From the NCBI GenBank assembly GCA_007258455.2, contig VDFB02344241.1, positions 186,001 to 250,000 on the forward strand: a DNA stretch of 64,000 nt, given 5' to 3'. Made by a program: the position numbers and the translations under genes. The stretch comes from Sequoia sempervirens (lineage: Eukaryota > Streptophyta > Pinopsida > Cupressales > Cupressaceae). Under the pieces are notes generated by a model, which was given only the letters and a program-made list of their open reading frames with translations, was not told the DNA's origin and did no database searches. This document shows, one piece after another, positions 31,993 to 44,345 of the stretch; position 1 is the first letter of the stretch; every line of letters starts with the position of its first letter.

Positions 31993-34900
31993 TGGTTTCT
32001 CCTAATTTTCCTTTGTTAACTCCACATAACTATGCTTCTTGGAAAATTGATGCTTGGAGTAAGTTAATGGAAAAAGGATTAAATCGTTATTTTGATGGAA
32101 CTATTGTTGCACAATCTAATCCTAAAGTTGATCCCATTGCTCATATGGATTGACCCACTAAAAACACTATGACTCTTGGAACTTTAAGGAAATATGTATC
32201 AAAAGATCTCATATTTCAAATTGAAAAGTGTAAAACAATCAAAGAGGCTTGGGAAAAGTTTGGTCAATTGTATGGCCAAGTTGATGAGATTAGAGGTTAT
32301 CAGCTTGAAAATGATCTCACAATGTTAGATCCCAAGAATTTTGATACAATCCAAGACTATGTCACTAAGGCAAATGAGCTAAGAGCACAACTTAAGGATT
32401 GTGGCATTGACAAAAAGGATGCATAGTTGGTCTACATTTTTTTGGGAAAGCTTCCATCAAAATATGCAGCATTTGTTTCTAGCTTCCAAAACCATCGCTT
32501 GATAGTTGGTAGTTCTTTCACTATGCCTTCATTTGATGCATTCACATAAATGTTTATGCTAGAGAAATCAAAGTTGATAAGCATGGGGGTTCTCAAGTCT
32601 TCAAAGTCCAAAGCTTTGGTGGCTAATCAAGGGAATCAAGGGACTCAAGGAAAGGGTTCCAACAAGAAGCATACGAAATCTAAGCCAAAGACACAACAAG
32701 ATAAAGCACAATCATCCTCTCCACAACAAGGGAATTCTTCATCTTCTCCCAAGAAGGGAAATTCAAGCAAGAAGGAGAGACCAACTTGTTCATATTGCAA
32801 GAAGTTTGGCCATGATGAGCATCATTTCCACACTAAGCAAATTGATGAGTTTACAAACATCATCAAGAAGAACAACATCAATTTTCCATCTGCCTACAAG
32901 AAGAATGGTTCATCTCCTTCCACTTACTCACAATCAAAAGGAAAAGGGGAATCATTTGTGGCTACTTCAAGTTCTTCACAACAATGGATACTTGACTCTG
33001 GTGGAACTCATAACATGGGTTCTACAAGGGGGCAGTTTTCTTCTTTGGAGCCATCTAAGGTACCTCACATCTTCATAGGAGATGATACTCAAGTGGAAGT
33101 TGAAGGCAAAGGTTTGGTTGTCATGGATAATGGAACATTTGAGAATGTTCTCTATGTTCCTAACTTGAGTGCCAATCTTCTTTCAATCTACCAAATCACT
33201 CACTTTGGAGATGGCAAGAAATTTGAGTTTCTACTAGATTCGGTTGTGGTCAAGGAACTTAAGGAAGATGCCTTGGTTGTAGTGGGACAAGCCAATCACA
33301 ACACATGGCTTTACTCATTCTCTCACTTTGTGCCTAAGTCTCGTTCTACAACCTTGCTCACTCATTCAAATTCAAAAAGTAAGCTATGGCATGAGTGGTT
33401 TGGACATCTCAATTACCACTATCTTCAGTAGCTTAGATCCAAGGACATGGTTATAGGACTCCCTCAAATCATATTTTCAGAAGGTGTATGTTCAGGTTGT
33501 TCCATGGGTAAGCATCCAGAAGAGAAGTTTGACAAAGGGAAATCTTGGAGAGCTTTGGAATTTCTTCAATTAGTTCATAGTGATGTAGCAAGTCCATTTC
33601 TAGTGCCATCATTTAGCAAGGCTCGCTATGTCCTCACCTTCATTGATGGCTACTCCCACTTCACATGGGTCTATTTTCTTGTTCACAAGAGTGAAGTGTT
33701 TGAAAAATTTCTAGCCTTCAAGGCTCATGTTGAGAAGCAATCGGGGAAGCAAGTCAAGATTCTTCGCATTGACAATGGAAGGGAATATGTGAACAATAGA
33801 CATGAGGAATTTTGTACTCGAGGGGATTGATCTTCAACATTCAGTTGCCTACACTCCACAATAGAATGGTGTTGCTGAAAGCAAGAATAGGACCCTTAAG
33901 GAGATGGCTAGCTGCATGATTCATGCTTGTTCTCTTGGTCCTCAATTTTGGGCAGAAGCTATCAGTTGTTCCACACACATCCAAAATCAGGTTCCCCATA
34001 ACGCTTTGAAGGGTATGACTCCTTTTGAGGCTTGGTGTGGTAGAAAACCGGTTGTGAGACACTTCAGAGTTTTTGGTTGTATTGCTTGGGAACGCATACC
34101 TCTAGAGAAGCGCAAGGCATTGGAACCTCAGAGTAGGCCTTGCATCTTTGTTGGATATCCTAAAGGTGTTAAGGCATATAGACTTTTGGATCCAGAGACA
34201 CATGAGCTATTCATTGAGAGGAGTGCTCACTTTGAGGAATGCTCTCCTAGCTTGAGCTCTAATCCTCCTCTTCCTTTCTCCATAGTGGAAAGTGATGATA
34301 GTGACTCTGATGATGATTCTCCCTCTACTCGGACTCGTAAGATCACACCTTCACAGGGTCCACTTGCAGTTGAGGATCCTTGTCATTCATCTCCTACTAG
34401 ACCTCATTGGGCTCGACAGACTCTTGAGTCATCAGGTTCTCTTGTTGGGGATCCTTCAGATACTCGAAGGGCTCAGTCACAACATCGGGATTTTCCACAT
34501 GCTTTTATTGCTAGTGCTTCTGATCCACAGTCCTTCAAGGAAGCTTTAGGCATTCCTGAATGGGATTCAACAATGGAGGAAGAGTATAGTTCCTTGATGA
34601 GGAACCACACATGGGAGGATTTAGTTCCACTCCCTAAGGGGAGAAAGATGGTTCAATGTAAGTGGATTTATCAGACCAAGTATGCAGTGAATGGAAGTGT
34701 GGATAAATACAAGGCTCAACTTGTGCCAAAAGGTTTCTCATAGGTTCCAAGTGTTGATTATACAGAGACCTTTCCACCCGTTGCTAAGATGAACTCCATT
34801 CGCTTGACACTCGCTATTGCTACAGGTCATGGTTGGGTTGTACATCAAATGGATGTGAAGAGTGCATTTCTTCATGGGGATCTTCATGAGGAGATCTACA

Positions 34901-36035
34901 TGGAGCAGCCAGAGGGATTCATACATGATTCTTCTTTGGTTTGCAAATTGAGGAAGTCTATCTATGGCCTCAAACAAGCCCCTAGGGCTTGGTATGCCAA
35001 GATGGATTCCTTTCTTCTCTTAGCAAAATTCACTAGGTGTCATTCATATCCGAATGTCTACATTTTGTGATAGGATGAATCTCATTTGCTACTTGTTCTC
35101 TATGTTGATGACTTGATCATTACAAGGAGTACCTCATCCATCATTGGCAATGTCAAATCTACTTTGCACGACAAATTTTCTATGACTAACTTGGGCCTTT
35201 TGCACTATTTTCTCGGGATTAAGATCACTCAGTTAGCTTTTGGGATATCTCTTTCTCAACTCAAGTATGATCTTGATCTTCTCGCTTGGTTTCACATGGT
35301 TGATTGTAAGCTTGCTCCAACTCCCTTTCTTTCAGGAGTCAAGCTTGAGGCTAAGTGTTCTACTCCACTTGTTGATGCCACTTTGTATCGTCAGCTTGTT
35401 GGGAGTCTCATCTACTTGAATCATACTCACCCTGATATCTCCTTTGCAGTTGGCATGGTTTCACACTTTATGCAGGAACCGCATGAGCTTCATTGGAAAG
35501 CAGCCAAACACATCTTGCATTACATACAGGGTACACATCATCATGGGATTCACTATGCAGTAGGTACAGGAATTGCCTTGGTGGGATATACAGATTTTGA
35601 TTGGGCTGGAGATCTTGATGATCATAAGTCCACTTCTGGCTACATATTTCATCTTGGTTTTGGCCCTATTTGTTGGCAGAGTAAGAAGTAGCATGCTATT
35701 GCTCTTTCTTCGACTGAGGTTGAGTATCGAGGGGCTGTTAATGTTGCTATTGAGGCTATTTGGCTTTAGAATATTCTCACTAAGTTTGACTTCACTATTC
35801 CACGTCTTATAGTCATTCATTGTGAAAATAAAAGTTCCATCCAGATCTCGAAGAATCTGGTTCACCATCAGAGGACCAAACACATCGAGATTCATATGCA
35901 CTACATTTGAGAGCTGATATAGGAGCAGGTCATCGATTTGCAGTATTGTCCTACAACACATTAGGTTGCAGATATATTCACCAAACCCTTCACTAAGAGT
36001 ATCTATCATCATTTGCGAGCTCTCTTGGGGGTGTG
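31993..36035 (+). pseudogene. Copia-C gag-pol polyprotein
   Basis: Gag opens MVSPNFPLLTPHNYASWK. The knuckle CSYCKKFGHDEHHF (about 32791-32832) lacks the last Cys. Protease WILDSGGTHNM is near 32986. GAG-pre-integrase is LWHEWFGHLN...CSGCSMGKHPEEKF. Integrase gives HSDVAS, RIDNGREY and, after a shift at about 33820, AESKNRT, so all three acidic residues remain. [41 protein letters not shown] and YVDDLII near 35100. RNase H: YTDFDWAGD, ALSSTEVEYR, DIFTKPF. Stops lie near 32153, 32424, 32547, 33429, 34741 and 35068. A translated match to Copia-B RT shows both belong to related copia lineages. Confidence 0.94.
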
Positions 36036-36305
36036 AGATGTTTCATTAGAGATCACTTGACTTCTTCATTCTCTTTTTTTTGGGGGGGATTTTTCCTCAC
36101 TCAAGGTTTTTCCTTCTCATCTTTTTGAGTGTAGTTTTTTTTTTCATCTCTCTTTTGGGGGGAGTTTTTTCCCATGTGGTTTTCTCCTTTTCTCCGCTTT
36201 ATGAGAGATTGCATTGCATTTATACATGGGTACCTAACATGCCCTAGTTTCCAGGACCCATCTTGCATAGTTAGCTTTTTTGTACATTCTCCCTAAGTTG
36301 CACTT

Positions 36306-36314
36306 AAGGGGGGG
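36306..36314 (+). promoter_or_regulatory. Copia-C polypurine tract
   Basis: AAGGGGGGG immediately precedes the 3' LTR. Similar G-runs near 36090 and 36160 could be accessory tracts. Confidence 0.8.
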
Positions 36315-36799
36315 TGTTGGTGTAATTAAAAGTGTTGTGCCTTGTCTTAGGTCATTATTACACCTTAGTTAAGTTTACTTAGGGACCACATACGAGGTAG
36401 TTGGAGAATTTCCACTTTTGGTGGACTTACCATGTTATTATTTTATCACATCCACCTTTTGTGGAAACATCATGTGATTACCTCTCCACCTTTTGTGGGT
36501 GATCCACCATTTGTGGTGATTATCACATTATCACTTTTCCACTTTAGGTGGAGTGATAGCTTTTCATAGTTGTCTCATGTCATAAGATTATGACACTTGT
36601 CATAATCTTATTCCCTTCTATGTTCTCACCTTGGCTATATAACCAAGGGGTCTCCTATGTACTTTGGCACATTGTATTCTAATTTTATTATCGGTAGAAT
36701 ATAGTTTATTCTTGTCATATTGCTTCTATCTCTCTTATGCTTGTGCTTTCTATTAGGCCTCTAGATCTTGGGTGGCTACCTTCATAGCCAATTCTTACA
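36315..36799 (+). repeat. Copia-C 3' LTR
   Basis: 485 bp, full-length match to 23933-24421, including the palindrome cluster at about 36416-36555; followed by the target duplication AATAT. Confidence 0.95.
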
Positions 36800-36804
36800 A
36801 ATAT

Positions 36805-38150
36805 CCTTACCATTTTCTCACACAACATGCCCACTTTCAAATATATGTTTGAGAGAAGAACATTAATCACATATTTTTTATGATCAAAATAAAAAAATAT
36901 CATTGCTATAAATACTCATATGAGATCTACAGGGAGAAAAAAATAGATCCACACATCCACCCCAATTTTAACTGGAATCTTAATGATAAAGTTAAGGGTG
37001 TCCTTAAAATAACCAACACAAACAAGTAGATCAAACACACACATAATGATCAATAGTAGGTGTAATGCAGTAAAGGTTACCCATGTGATTGAAGTATGTA
37101 CAACTCACATTCATTAAACTTGCATGGCTGCATGCACATATAACACAAGCAAATTTTATAGTTTTAGGATATGTTCCAAAGTGTATATATTTTGAGAGCA
37201 TCCTTGAAAAGTCCATTTCGTGCATATCCCACAAACATTGCATTGCCTGAGACTACATTTCATTAAGGCATTTTTGTCAAATAGTTTATGTGCCTTGTTT
37301 ATGCCTCCACATTTTCCATAAATGTCTAGTAGAGCATTTCCAATGATAATATCAAACCAAAATCCCCCTTCCATCAATCTTTATACATTAGACATAATCC
37401 TTCTATCCTTATCCTTTCATTAATTGCATACCTTGTTTCAAAGTTCCCATTTTGGCACAGGCAGGGAGGATGTTGGTAAAGGCTATGGAGTTTGTATCTA
37501 CACCTACTAATTGCATTTGTTTGAAAGTTTCTGAAGCATTTTCAACAAATCAATTTTGTGTATATCCTTCATTCATGGCATTCCATGGGACCACATTTCT
37601 TTGGGGTATTCTATCAAACAATTTGTGTGCCTTGTCTATCCTTCCACATTTTGCATACATGTCTACTAGGACAATTGCACTGCATCTGAAAAAATTCCAT
37701 TCCTTTATCTTGTGGTGGATGACCATACCCCCCATTCTAAAGCTCCCATTTTGGCACAGGCAGGGTAGATGATGGAAAATATTGTTGAGTCTGGCTTTAC
37801 ACCTGCTGAATACACTCGATTGAAATTTTTGAAACCATTTCAACAAATGCATTTTGTGCATATCCTCCAATCGTAGCATTCAACAGACCATGTTTCTTTG
37901 AGGTATGTTGTCAAACAGTTCACGTCCCTTGTCTCTACTTCCAAATTTTTCTTAAATGTCTACCAGAGCATTTCCAACAGTAATATGGACGACCATACCC
38001 TATTCTAGAGCTCCCATTTTGGCACAGGCTGCCAGTACACATCCAAATTAAATCTGTTTGGATTAGAAACTTGTTTGTTGATGATGGGTATACTATGTGC
38101 AGGAGAAAAGCATTTGAAAAAATTAAACTTTGTGCGGGATTAATGGCAAA
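36805..38150 (-). pseudogene. PPR pseudogene copy C, repeat and E region
   Basis: Minus-strand order from 38040: degraded [10 protein letters not shown], a repeat with NALVDI-EKFGSRDKGREL, AQNAFVE-type segment, HHKIKEWNFF near 37700, [20 protein letters not shown] near 37640, IPQRNVVPWNAMNEGYTQN near 37570, ALLDIYGKCGGINKAHKLFD near 37300, then the E region YCITPTIDHYVCV near 37050 and NVLLSNIYLKVGMLCEKMVR just before the Copia-C junction. After the junction the reading continues at 23927 into the DYW part. Several stops and shifts make it non-functional. Joined, it has the full PLS-E-DYW layout of a plant RNA-editing factor. Confidence 0.9.
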
Positions 38151-38189
38151 CATGGATGGCCATCACAAATGAAAAACGGGATGGATCAC

Positions 38190-39939
38190 AAACAATACTT
38201 CCCTTCCCATCTTGTTTCCTCAAAAGCATCGAACACCCAATTTTAAACCATCTTTATGAATGTTCTCTTTCAAAGTTGAACCATATCAAGACAGTGAAAG
38301 ATGAATCATGAAGGCATGCCTATATGATGATGTCCTTTATGTAAAAGCTATTCAAAATCGCATACCCAGATTTATGATGAATTCCACATGTTGCACTCCA
38401 TGCATGGCACATTCTTTGCTACACACCGAAGCACTATTTTTCTAATGAAGAATGCACATAGACCCAAAGCACTTCTTTTGCACTCTTTAATGATTCATAT
38501 GGAACATCATTGAAAATGTGGTTTTCATTTCAAAGAGAATACCTTGAATGCATTTTATACCTTGCACTTTGCAAGTTGTCCCAACCTTGGCTTTTAGTTG
38601 TTGTGTTTGAGCATTGTCATTGTTTACTTACCTTATGTAAATTCTACAAAATGAGGTCACTTCAGTTATGGCCAATAGTCTAAAGGGTTGCAACTGTTGT
38701 AATTAGTGCTTTGCAAAAAAATTCTTCATGGTTTCCCTGCTATAGGTACAATGTGACTTTGCAATGAGTTCTTGGTAACTATTTTGTGAACATTGAACAC
38801 TACACCCTTTGTTGTCCTCCACATGTGAGCACTATTTGTGTCTTTTCCTTCATAATGTGCACCTCAAACAATACAAAAAAGAAGAAATATGATACAAGGC
38901 AGCAATAGAAGATGAAAACAACACTGTTTAGTGAAACTAAACAAGGATAGCATGAAATATTTATATGAAACATCAACCTTTCAATAAAAGAGAATGCATT
39001 TTTCTTCAGCTCTGCATATTTATTAAGTACTTAGATAAGCCATTGTTCATCCGTGATTTTCATTTTCATTGCACTTTAGAATCTAATTGTCATGAATGAT
39101 CAATGCCTTTTACTCATGTGGTCACTTAATTATGAAATAATCCTTCAATTGAGATGTTTCTTTTTGAGCATTGTGAATGTGTTTCCTATTTCAATCCCCT
39201 CTTGAGAATTAGGGGTAGCATGCTGGGCTCAACCCTTGTGGGAGCCCATTTTTGCACCACATTCTATGATGTCTTCAAAAATGAATCAACAACATGATTT
39301 CTCCTATACTTGCACAGTGAACAAACATGTTAGATAAAAAAAATAGTGAGGCTCAATGCTCCTATGATCATATTTCATTTTTCTAGGTTCTTTGATGTTT
39401 TTTTATTGATTCAATGCATCATAGGCAATGTACTATATTTCTATTGATAGAGCACATATGAAAACTCATATCCAGATCTCTAACAACCCTTCTTATCATG
39501 ACGTAAGTTCACTCATAGATTGGGAGTGAGGAGGAGCAACAACAATGAAGATCAACTGAAGACCCAAATCAGGCAATGATGGATATGTCTCCTCTTATAT
39601 GTTTCTTATCCCTTTTCTTTATCTTCAAATGCATGGTACATTCCTTGTGTTAAGTTGATTAAGCTATTCCAATGGCTTGTGTGGGACATTTGATTACTCT
39701 TTTCTTTCTAATGAATATAAATGCAACATTTGTACAATTCTGTATATATCTCTTTTGCAAAATAAATGTTCAACATTGTAAAGTGAATGAAAACATTGCA
39801 AAATAAATGAAGCAACTTCTTATAGCTCATGTACCCTCCTTTATGCTACAAATCTTTGAATGAAAAACTAGATTCTTTATTTTGTTGAAACACATTGCAC
39901 CATAACAACTAAACTCTTTCTTTTAAACTTCAATATATG
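38190..39939. other. Intergenic sequence, nothing recognised
   Basis: About 1.75 kb with stops in all frames and no recognised repeat border or RNA. Confidence 0.5.
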
Positions 39940-39945
39940 CAATGA

Positions 39946-40665
39946 TTAAGCAAACCAAAAATGTATTAAAATCTTTTCACCTTTAAAATAGAAACAAACT
40001 ACTTCAGCTCTACCAATTCGAGTTGTAGGTGAAAAATTGGCAATAGTAACATTTCCACTTCTTAAGGCATTTATAACCAATATTGAATCTCCTTCAATGG
40101 CTATCTTTTGCACTCCAAGATCTCTACAAAGCTTCAACCCAATTATAGCTCTAAATTTAGCTTCATTGTTTTTTCCTTCATGAAGCTGAGTGGTTGATGA
40201 AGAAATTGTGTTCCCCTGTGGGTCTCTGATAATACAGCCAGCTCCAGATGGGCCCAAATTTCCTTTGGAAGCCCCATCAAAGTTCAACCTGTGCCATCCA
40301 TAAGGAGGGGTGGTCTAGACCACGGAGGCACGAGCTTGCCGAGATCCTACACCACCACACCCAATCTAGGGAGGCACCCTAAGAGAGGACCATGGCTTGC
40401 ACAGTTTAGCATCCCATTTTGAAAATGTCTTCTCTTTTCCTACACATTGCTCCAATTTGGAATTCATTATTTCTACAAGAGTGGCCTCAATCTTACTAAT
40501 GAGGGAGAGTGCACACATTTTTCTGTCTTGGAACAACCTCATGTTCCTTTCCCTCCATAGCTCCCATACTACGATTGATGGGGTCATCATCCATACATCC
40601 CCATATATTGAGTATCTTTTCAATGATGGCCAAGAGTGAAACCAACTAAGAAGAGGGTATGTGCA
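39946..40665 (-). pseudogene. LINE fragment: RNase H tail of ORF2
   Basis: Minus strand: WFHSWPSLKRYSIYGDVWM, ELWRERNMRLFQDRK, then LNFDGASKGNLGPSGAGCII, GKNNEAKFRAIIGL and IAIEGDSILVINAL. This is the C-terminal part of plant LINE ORF2, with the RNase H residues D (NFDGAS), E (NEAKFRA) and D (EGDS) kept. A stop near 40365 separates the two halves. Nothing of the RT or endonuclease lies to the right, so the copy is 5'-truncated, as is usual for LINEs. It differs from the RNase H of LINE-1. Confidence 0.88.
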
Positions 40666-40989
40666 GGATCATGGTGGGCCAAAAAGTGGCAATGAGGAAA
40701 AAAACACATCTTTCGTTGACCAAAAAATGCGAAAAGAACGTGTTGACTTTTTTTAGGCTCGGGTGTCACCATACCAAACACCAAACCTATTTTTACAAAT
40801 CACATATCCAATTTGCAAAAAGCATACATAAAAAAAAGGTAGTCGATGTTTTTAAGTTATTTCATAGTGAAAATTTCCTTGTGTGATGGGTAGCTGCCGG
40901 TGTAGCAGAATATCATAGGTTGGCAAAATCGATTTAGAAGGTAGTTTTTATTTTATTTTGATTTGGTTCGTTTGATTTAGATTTGAATA

Positions 40990-41290
40990 TTTCCTTGTTT
41001 TGTGGATTTTAAAAATAGGGTTTTGATTGAATTTTTATGAAAATTTTGAGTTTGAATGGATTTTGATAAAAAAAATGAGGAATGTTTTGTGGTTTTACAA
41101 TAGGAGTTTTGATTGAATTTTTATGAAAAATGTGAATTTAGAATAGGTTGCGATGTAAAAATGATGTTTTGTTGATTTTTTCAAAATAGGGTTTTGATTG
41201 AATTTTTATGAAACAATTGAGTTTAGAATGGATTTTGATATAAAAAATAATAATGTTTTTAATGGATTTTGATTTAAAATAGTGTTTCTT
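40990..41290. repeat. Minisatellite, about 86-bp unit, three to four diverged copies
   Basis: The core TTTTGATTGAATTTTTATGA recurs at 41021, 41107 and 41192 (spacing 86 and 85 bp), each copy followed by a diverged GAGTTTGAATGGATTTTGAT-type segment; a further partial unit follows near 41260. Confidence 0.8.
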
Positions 41291-41446
41291 ATGTATTTGT
41301 ATTAAAAATTTGAGAATTTTATATTTTTTTGTTAAAAAGTAGGGTTTTTTTTGGATTTTTTTTAAAACTAGGGTATTTTTATAATATTTTCATTTATATT
41401 GTCTAATTTTAATTAGATTAATTATTTTTTAACTTTAACATGCATT

Positions 41447-42490
41447 ATGGCTGTCGAGAATGAGAATGCACAAATTCCACCAATTGAGAATGAAAATCCA
41501 CCAGCTGAGAATCAAAATGTAGAAATTCCAAATGCTCCACCACCTCCACAACCATCAATTGAAGACTTAATTCATGAAAAATTGGAGCAATTGAGGGGCA
41601 TTTGTGATGTTTATAAGAAAATCCCTCGATTATCTTGTATATCAACCACATTGATAGGAATAATTACAAATGAGAAACCCTCTCCACCCAACATACTACC
41701 TTTCATTCGTGGCAAGAAACCATGAGGCAATATTATGCATGTGGATTGTCTTATGATGATGTGAAAGATCTCCAAATAATAAAAGCCCAAATAGCCTCTT
41801 TATTTATTAACCCCAACACTAGTTTGCCAGTTAATGTCAAAAAATGAAAACTTTCTATAAAATGGTGCACGCATAGGGGCATAGTAGATAACTTTTTGGA
41901 TTGTTGGTGTATGGTTTTTGATAAACCACCCAACAATAATCTTGATGTACCTTTTTACTTTATTAAAAAATTATATGCTAAGTTTTTGTTAGGGTATCAT
42001 GTCAATTACTTTGACATTAAACATTTCTAGGGCATTGGTGGAGGTATGCCCCAAGATAGGCCAGGGGCAGCTAGAGTGGTCAGGCGCCCACATGTTCCCC
42101 ATCCTCCCCTTCCTCCGCCACCTCTAGTACAACATCCAGATATTACGGAGGATGCAACCACACAAACTATCCAGGCCATTCACTCTTTGAGTGGTATTTT
42201 GGTTTCCCATGCTTCTTTAGTAGCTCAGGCATAGTCTGGTGATCTTGGCGATGGATCTAGTGCTGCTGCATCATCCTCCTCAGGTCCACATATTTGCAAT
42301 ACATGCCAAAAAATATGCTTGGGTCCTATTGTACAACCCCCTGAGTAGCCATTAGACACTTCTGATTATGACATCCAGGATGTGGAGATTATAGCAGATC
42401 ACAAGCAGGGGAGTGGAGCACACCCTACAGAGTCCTCTCCTAGTAGAGAGGTGGACATTGGAGTAGTTACACAGGTAACATTTAAGGTGT
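41447..42490 (+). pseudogene. Unidentified coding region, broken
   Basis: Opens MAVENENAQIPPIENENP, followed by a Pro-rich segment and EDLIHEKLEQLRGICDVYKK. After a shift near 41700 the other frame reads MRQYYACGLSYDDVKDLQII, then KAQIASLFINPNTSLPVNVK, WCTHRGIVDNFLDCWCMVFD, YFIKKLYAKFLLGYHVNYFD and, in the same frame, MPQDRPGAARVVRRPHVPHP up to HICNTCQKICLGPIVQPP and an acidic tail. Only a few stops interrupt about 340 codons, so it was under coding constraint until fairly recently. I do not recognise the family. CAG|GTAACA at 42473-42480 could be a 5' splice site. It could be a host gene exon or a transposon protein; the assembly gap at 42548 hides what follows. Confidence 0.5.
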
Positions 42491-42547
42491 AAATTCATAA
42501 CTTGCATTTTTTTAAAAATGAATATTAATAAGAGATAGTATCAAGTA

Positions 42548-42647
42548 NNNNNNNNNNNNNNNNNNNNNNNNNNNNNNNNNNNNNNNNNNNNNNNNNNNNN
42601 NNNNNNNNNNNNNNNNNNNNNNNNNNNNNNNNNNNNNNNNNNNNNNN
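42548..42647. other. Assembly gap (100 N)
   Basis: Exactly 100 N, a conventional placeholder of unknown true length. Confidence 1.
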
Positions 42648-42834
42648 CTTAAATAATGCTTTGGAAGAAAAATGTTGTTAGAAGTAGGCTTTATTTTATT
42701 TTCTGCTGTCAAATCGAGTGCCTCAATTCCTATTATTTCACACAATGCAATTATTAGGGTCATAAATCATGATCATCATTGGGGTCCAAGAGCCAAGCCC
42801 TGTAAAGACTTATTTTTTATTTACAAGTTTACAT

Positions 42835-43047
42835 CCTCCACTAGATAGGCATAAAGTATTAATCACCAGAGAATCTTTAAGAAGAATATTTGGATAGAAG
42901 CAGCTTACATAGAAGAAAGGACGAAGTGAACAAAAGCTCTCTGTGAGTCCTAAAGAGGCGAGGCTTCTACCTTCAGGAACAACATCACCAACAATTTCAA
43001 AAGGTGTATATCAGCAAGAACTTACCAGAGATATTGTCACAATATAA
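42835..43047 (+). pseudogene. Weak coding-like segment, unidentified
   Basis: One plus frame reads PLDRHKVLITRESLRRIFG, then KKGRSEQKLSVSPKEARLLP and SGTTSPTISKGVYQQELTRD with only two stops before the final TAA. The amino-acid make-up looks protein-like, but no family was recognised and it may be chance. It could be an exon remnant related to the broken gene left of the gap. Confidence 0.25.
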
Positions 43048-43399
43048 ACAGTCAAGATCTACGCATGGCAATTTCTTTATGATATTTTACAGAAAATCAG
43101 GATGTTTCTTCTAAACGCTTTGATTCATTTACTTCTATCGTCTTTGTATACAATATTTTGGGGGAAGTTATGAGCTGCCTTTTCAGACTGTTGATCAACT
43201 TTGATCACATTCCTTAAATTTGGAAACATGGGTCATGCTTGTTGCATTGCAGGGCGGGAGTTTGAACCTGGGTCATGCACCTACAAATGTCTTGCATCAT
43301 ACCACAGCTCCTTGGAAAATAAATGTAATAGCAACATTAGCTAAAGAAAAACCTTCGTAATTTATGGTTACTCAACAAGAACCCTATAAACCTTTGAAC

Positions 43400-43859
43400 T
43401 CCATGGAAATGAACATCCCCTAAGCACATTTTTTCAGCCTGTGCATTTTGTGTATTTATGTGATTTATTTTGAAGAGGATGAATGATGACAAAATCCTAT
43501 CTTTATTTTGAGGTAATTATGAATAATTAATGTTATGATATTTCTTGTAAATAATTGCAAAAATATGTAAAATAGCAGATTGTTTGAGGGGGTAACTTCC
43601 AGTAATGAGATAAAATTGTGTGAATTCAATATTTGATGATACGATGATTTGGACATCTCCTCTTTATTTATTATCTTAACTATGTAGGGACATATCGCTT
43701 CATTGTAATTATGAGTATTTAAGGTACTAACTAAAACTATTGGTAAAGGTTAAGCATGCGACAAGTGCTTAACTTATTCTACTCAGGAATATATAATATA
43801 TATTTAGGAATATATGATATTATGGTCATAACATTAGATAGAATATTGGGGACTTGACA
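43400..43859 (-). repeat. Putative 3' LTR of the chromovirus (left border unresolved)
   Basis: On the minus strand TGTCAAGTCCCCAATATTC starts directly after the polypurine tract, the expected LTR position. No second LTR is in the window, so the left end is a guess. Confidence 0.4.
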
Positions 43860-44345
43860 TGCCCCTCCCCTTCAAAAAACCATCAATGCTTAGCAATTCT
43901 AGATGCTTTAGCATGAATTGTTCATATTTCCATGTTGCATCTTCAATTGGCATACTCTTCCACTTGATGAGGAACTCGGAGATAACTCTATTTCGCAACT
44001 ATTTCTTTTTTCTCAATAATTTCTTTAGGTTCTAAAATAAACTTGCCTTCATCTAACTCTGGCATTATTAACAGAATACAGTTACCTATTTATTTCTTTA
44101 AACAAGATACATGGAATATAAGATGAATTTTGGAAGAGGATGGAAGTTCTAACTTATAAGGTACACTCCTTATTCGATGGAGAACCTTATAGGGACCATA
44201 ACATTTAGGTGCAAGCTTCATGTTCGTATGTTTCTTAAGAGAAATTTGTTTATAAGGTTGTAATCGAAGAAATACCTAATTTTCCTCTTCAAAATGTTTT
44301 TAACTATGATGATCTGCTTGTTTCATTCAAATTTGATCCATAACA
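43860..44345 (-). pseudogene. Ty3/gypsy chromovirus: 3' end of pol with chromodomain
   Basis: Minus strand: ILQILKDSLLW, KQISLKKHTNMKLAPKCYGP, YKVLHRIRSVPYKLELP, IHLIFHVSCLKK, then the chromodomain LRNRVISEFLIKWKSMPIED, ATWKYEQFMLKH. This is the integrase C-terminus plus chromodomain of plant chromoviruses, which directs insertion by reading histone marks. A few shifts and stops are present. A polypurine tract GAAGGGGAGGGGC follows at about 43866-43878, and a 3' LTR starting TGTCAAGTCCCC begins at about 43859 and runs left. The rest of pol is not visible to the right. Confidence 0.85.

Larger units (their letters stand above)
23933..36799 (+). mobile_element. Copia-C: Ty1/copia LTR retrotransposon
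   Basis: LTRs 23933-24421 and 36315-36799, both TGTTGG...TTACA; target duplication AATAT at 23928-23932 and 36800-36804; primer-binding site at 24422; polypurine tract 36306-36314. It lies across PPR copy C: removing the element and one AATAT rejoins a PPR reading frame from VRI to KDKELK. It contains a complete minus-strand Copia-B (25747-31745) in its leader. Coding is at 31993-36035 with several stops. Without the nested element it would be about 6.9 kb. Confidence 0.95.

Noticed and set aside
34292..34549. Leu-rich ORF
   Set aside because: Shadow of the Copia-C pol linker between integrase and RT in another frame.
40990..41290. Coding repeat protein
   Set aside because: The 86-bp period is not a multiple of three and all frames contain stops; it is a non-coding minisatellite.
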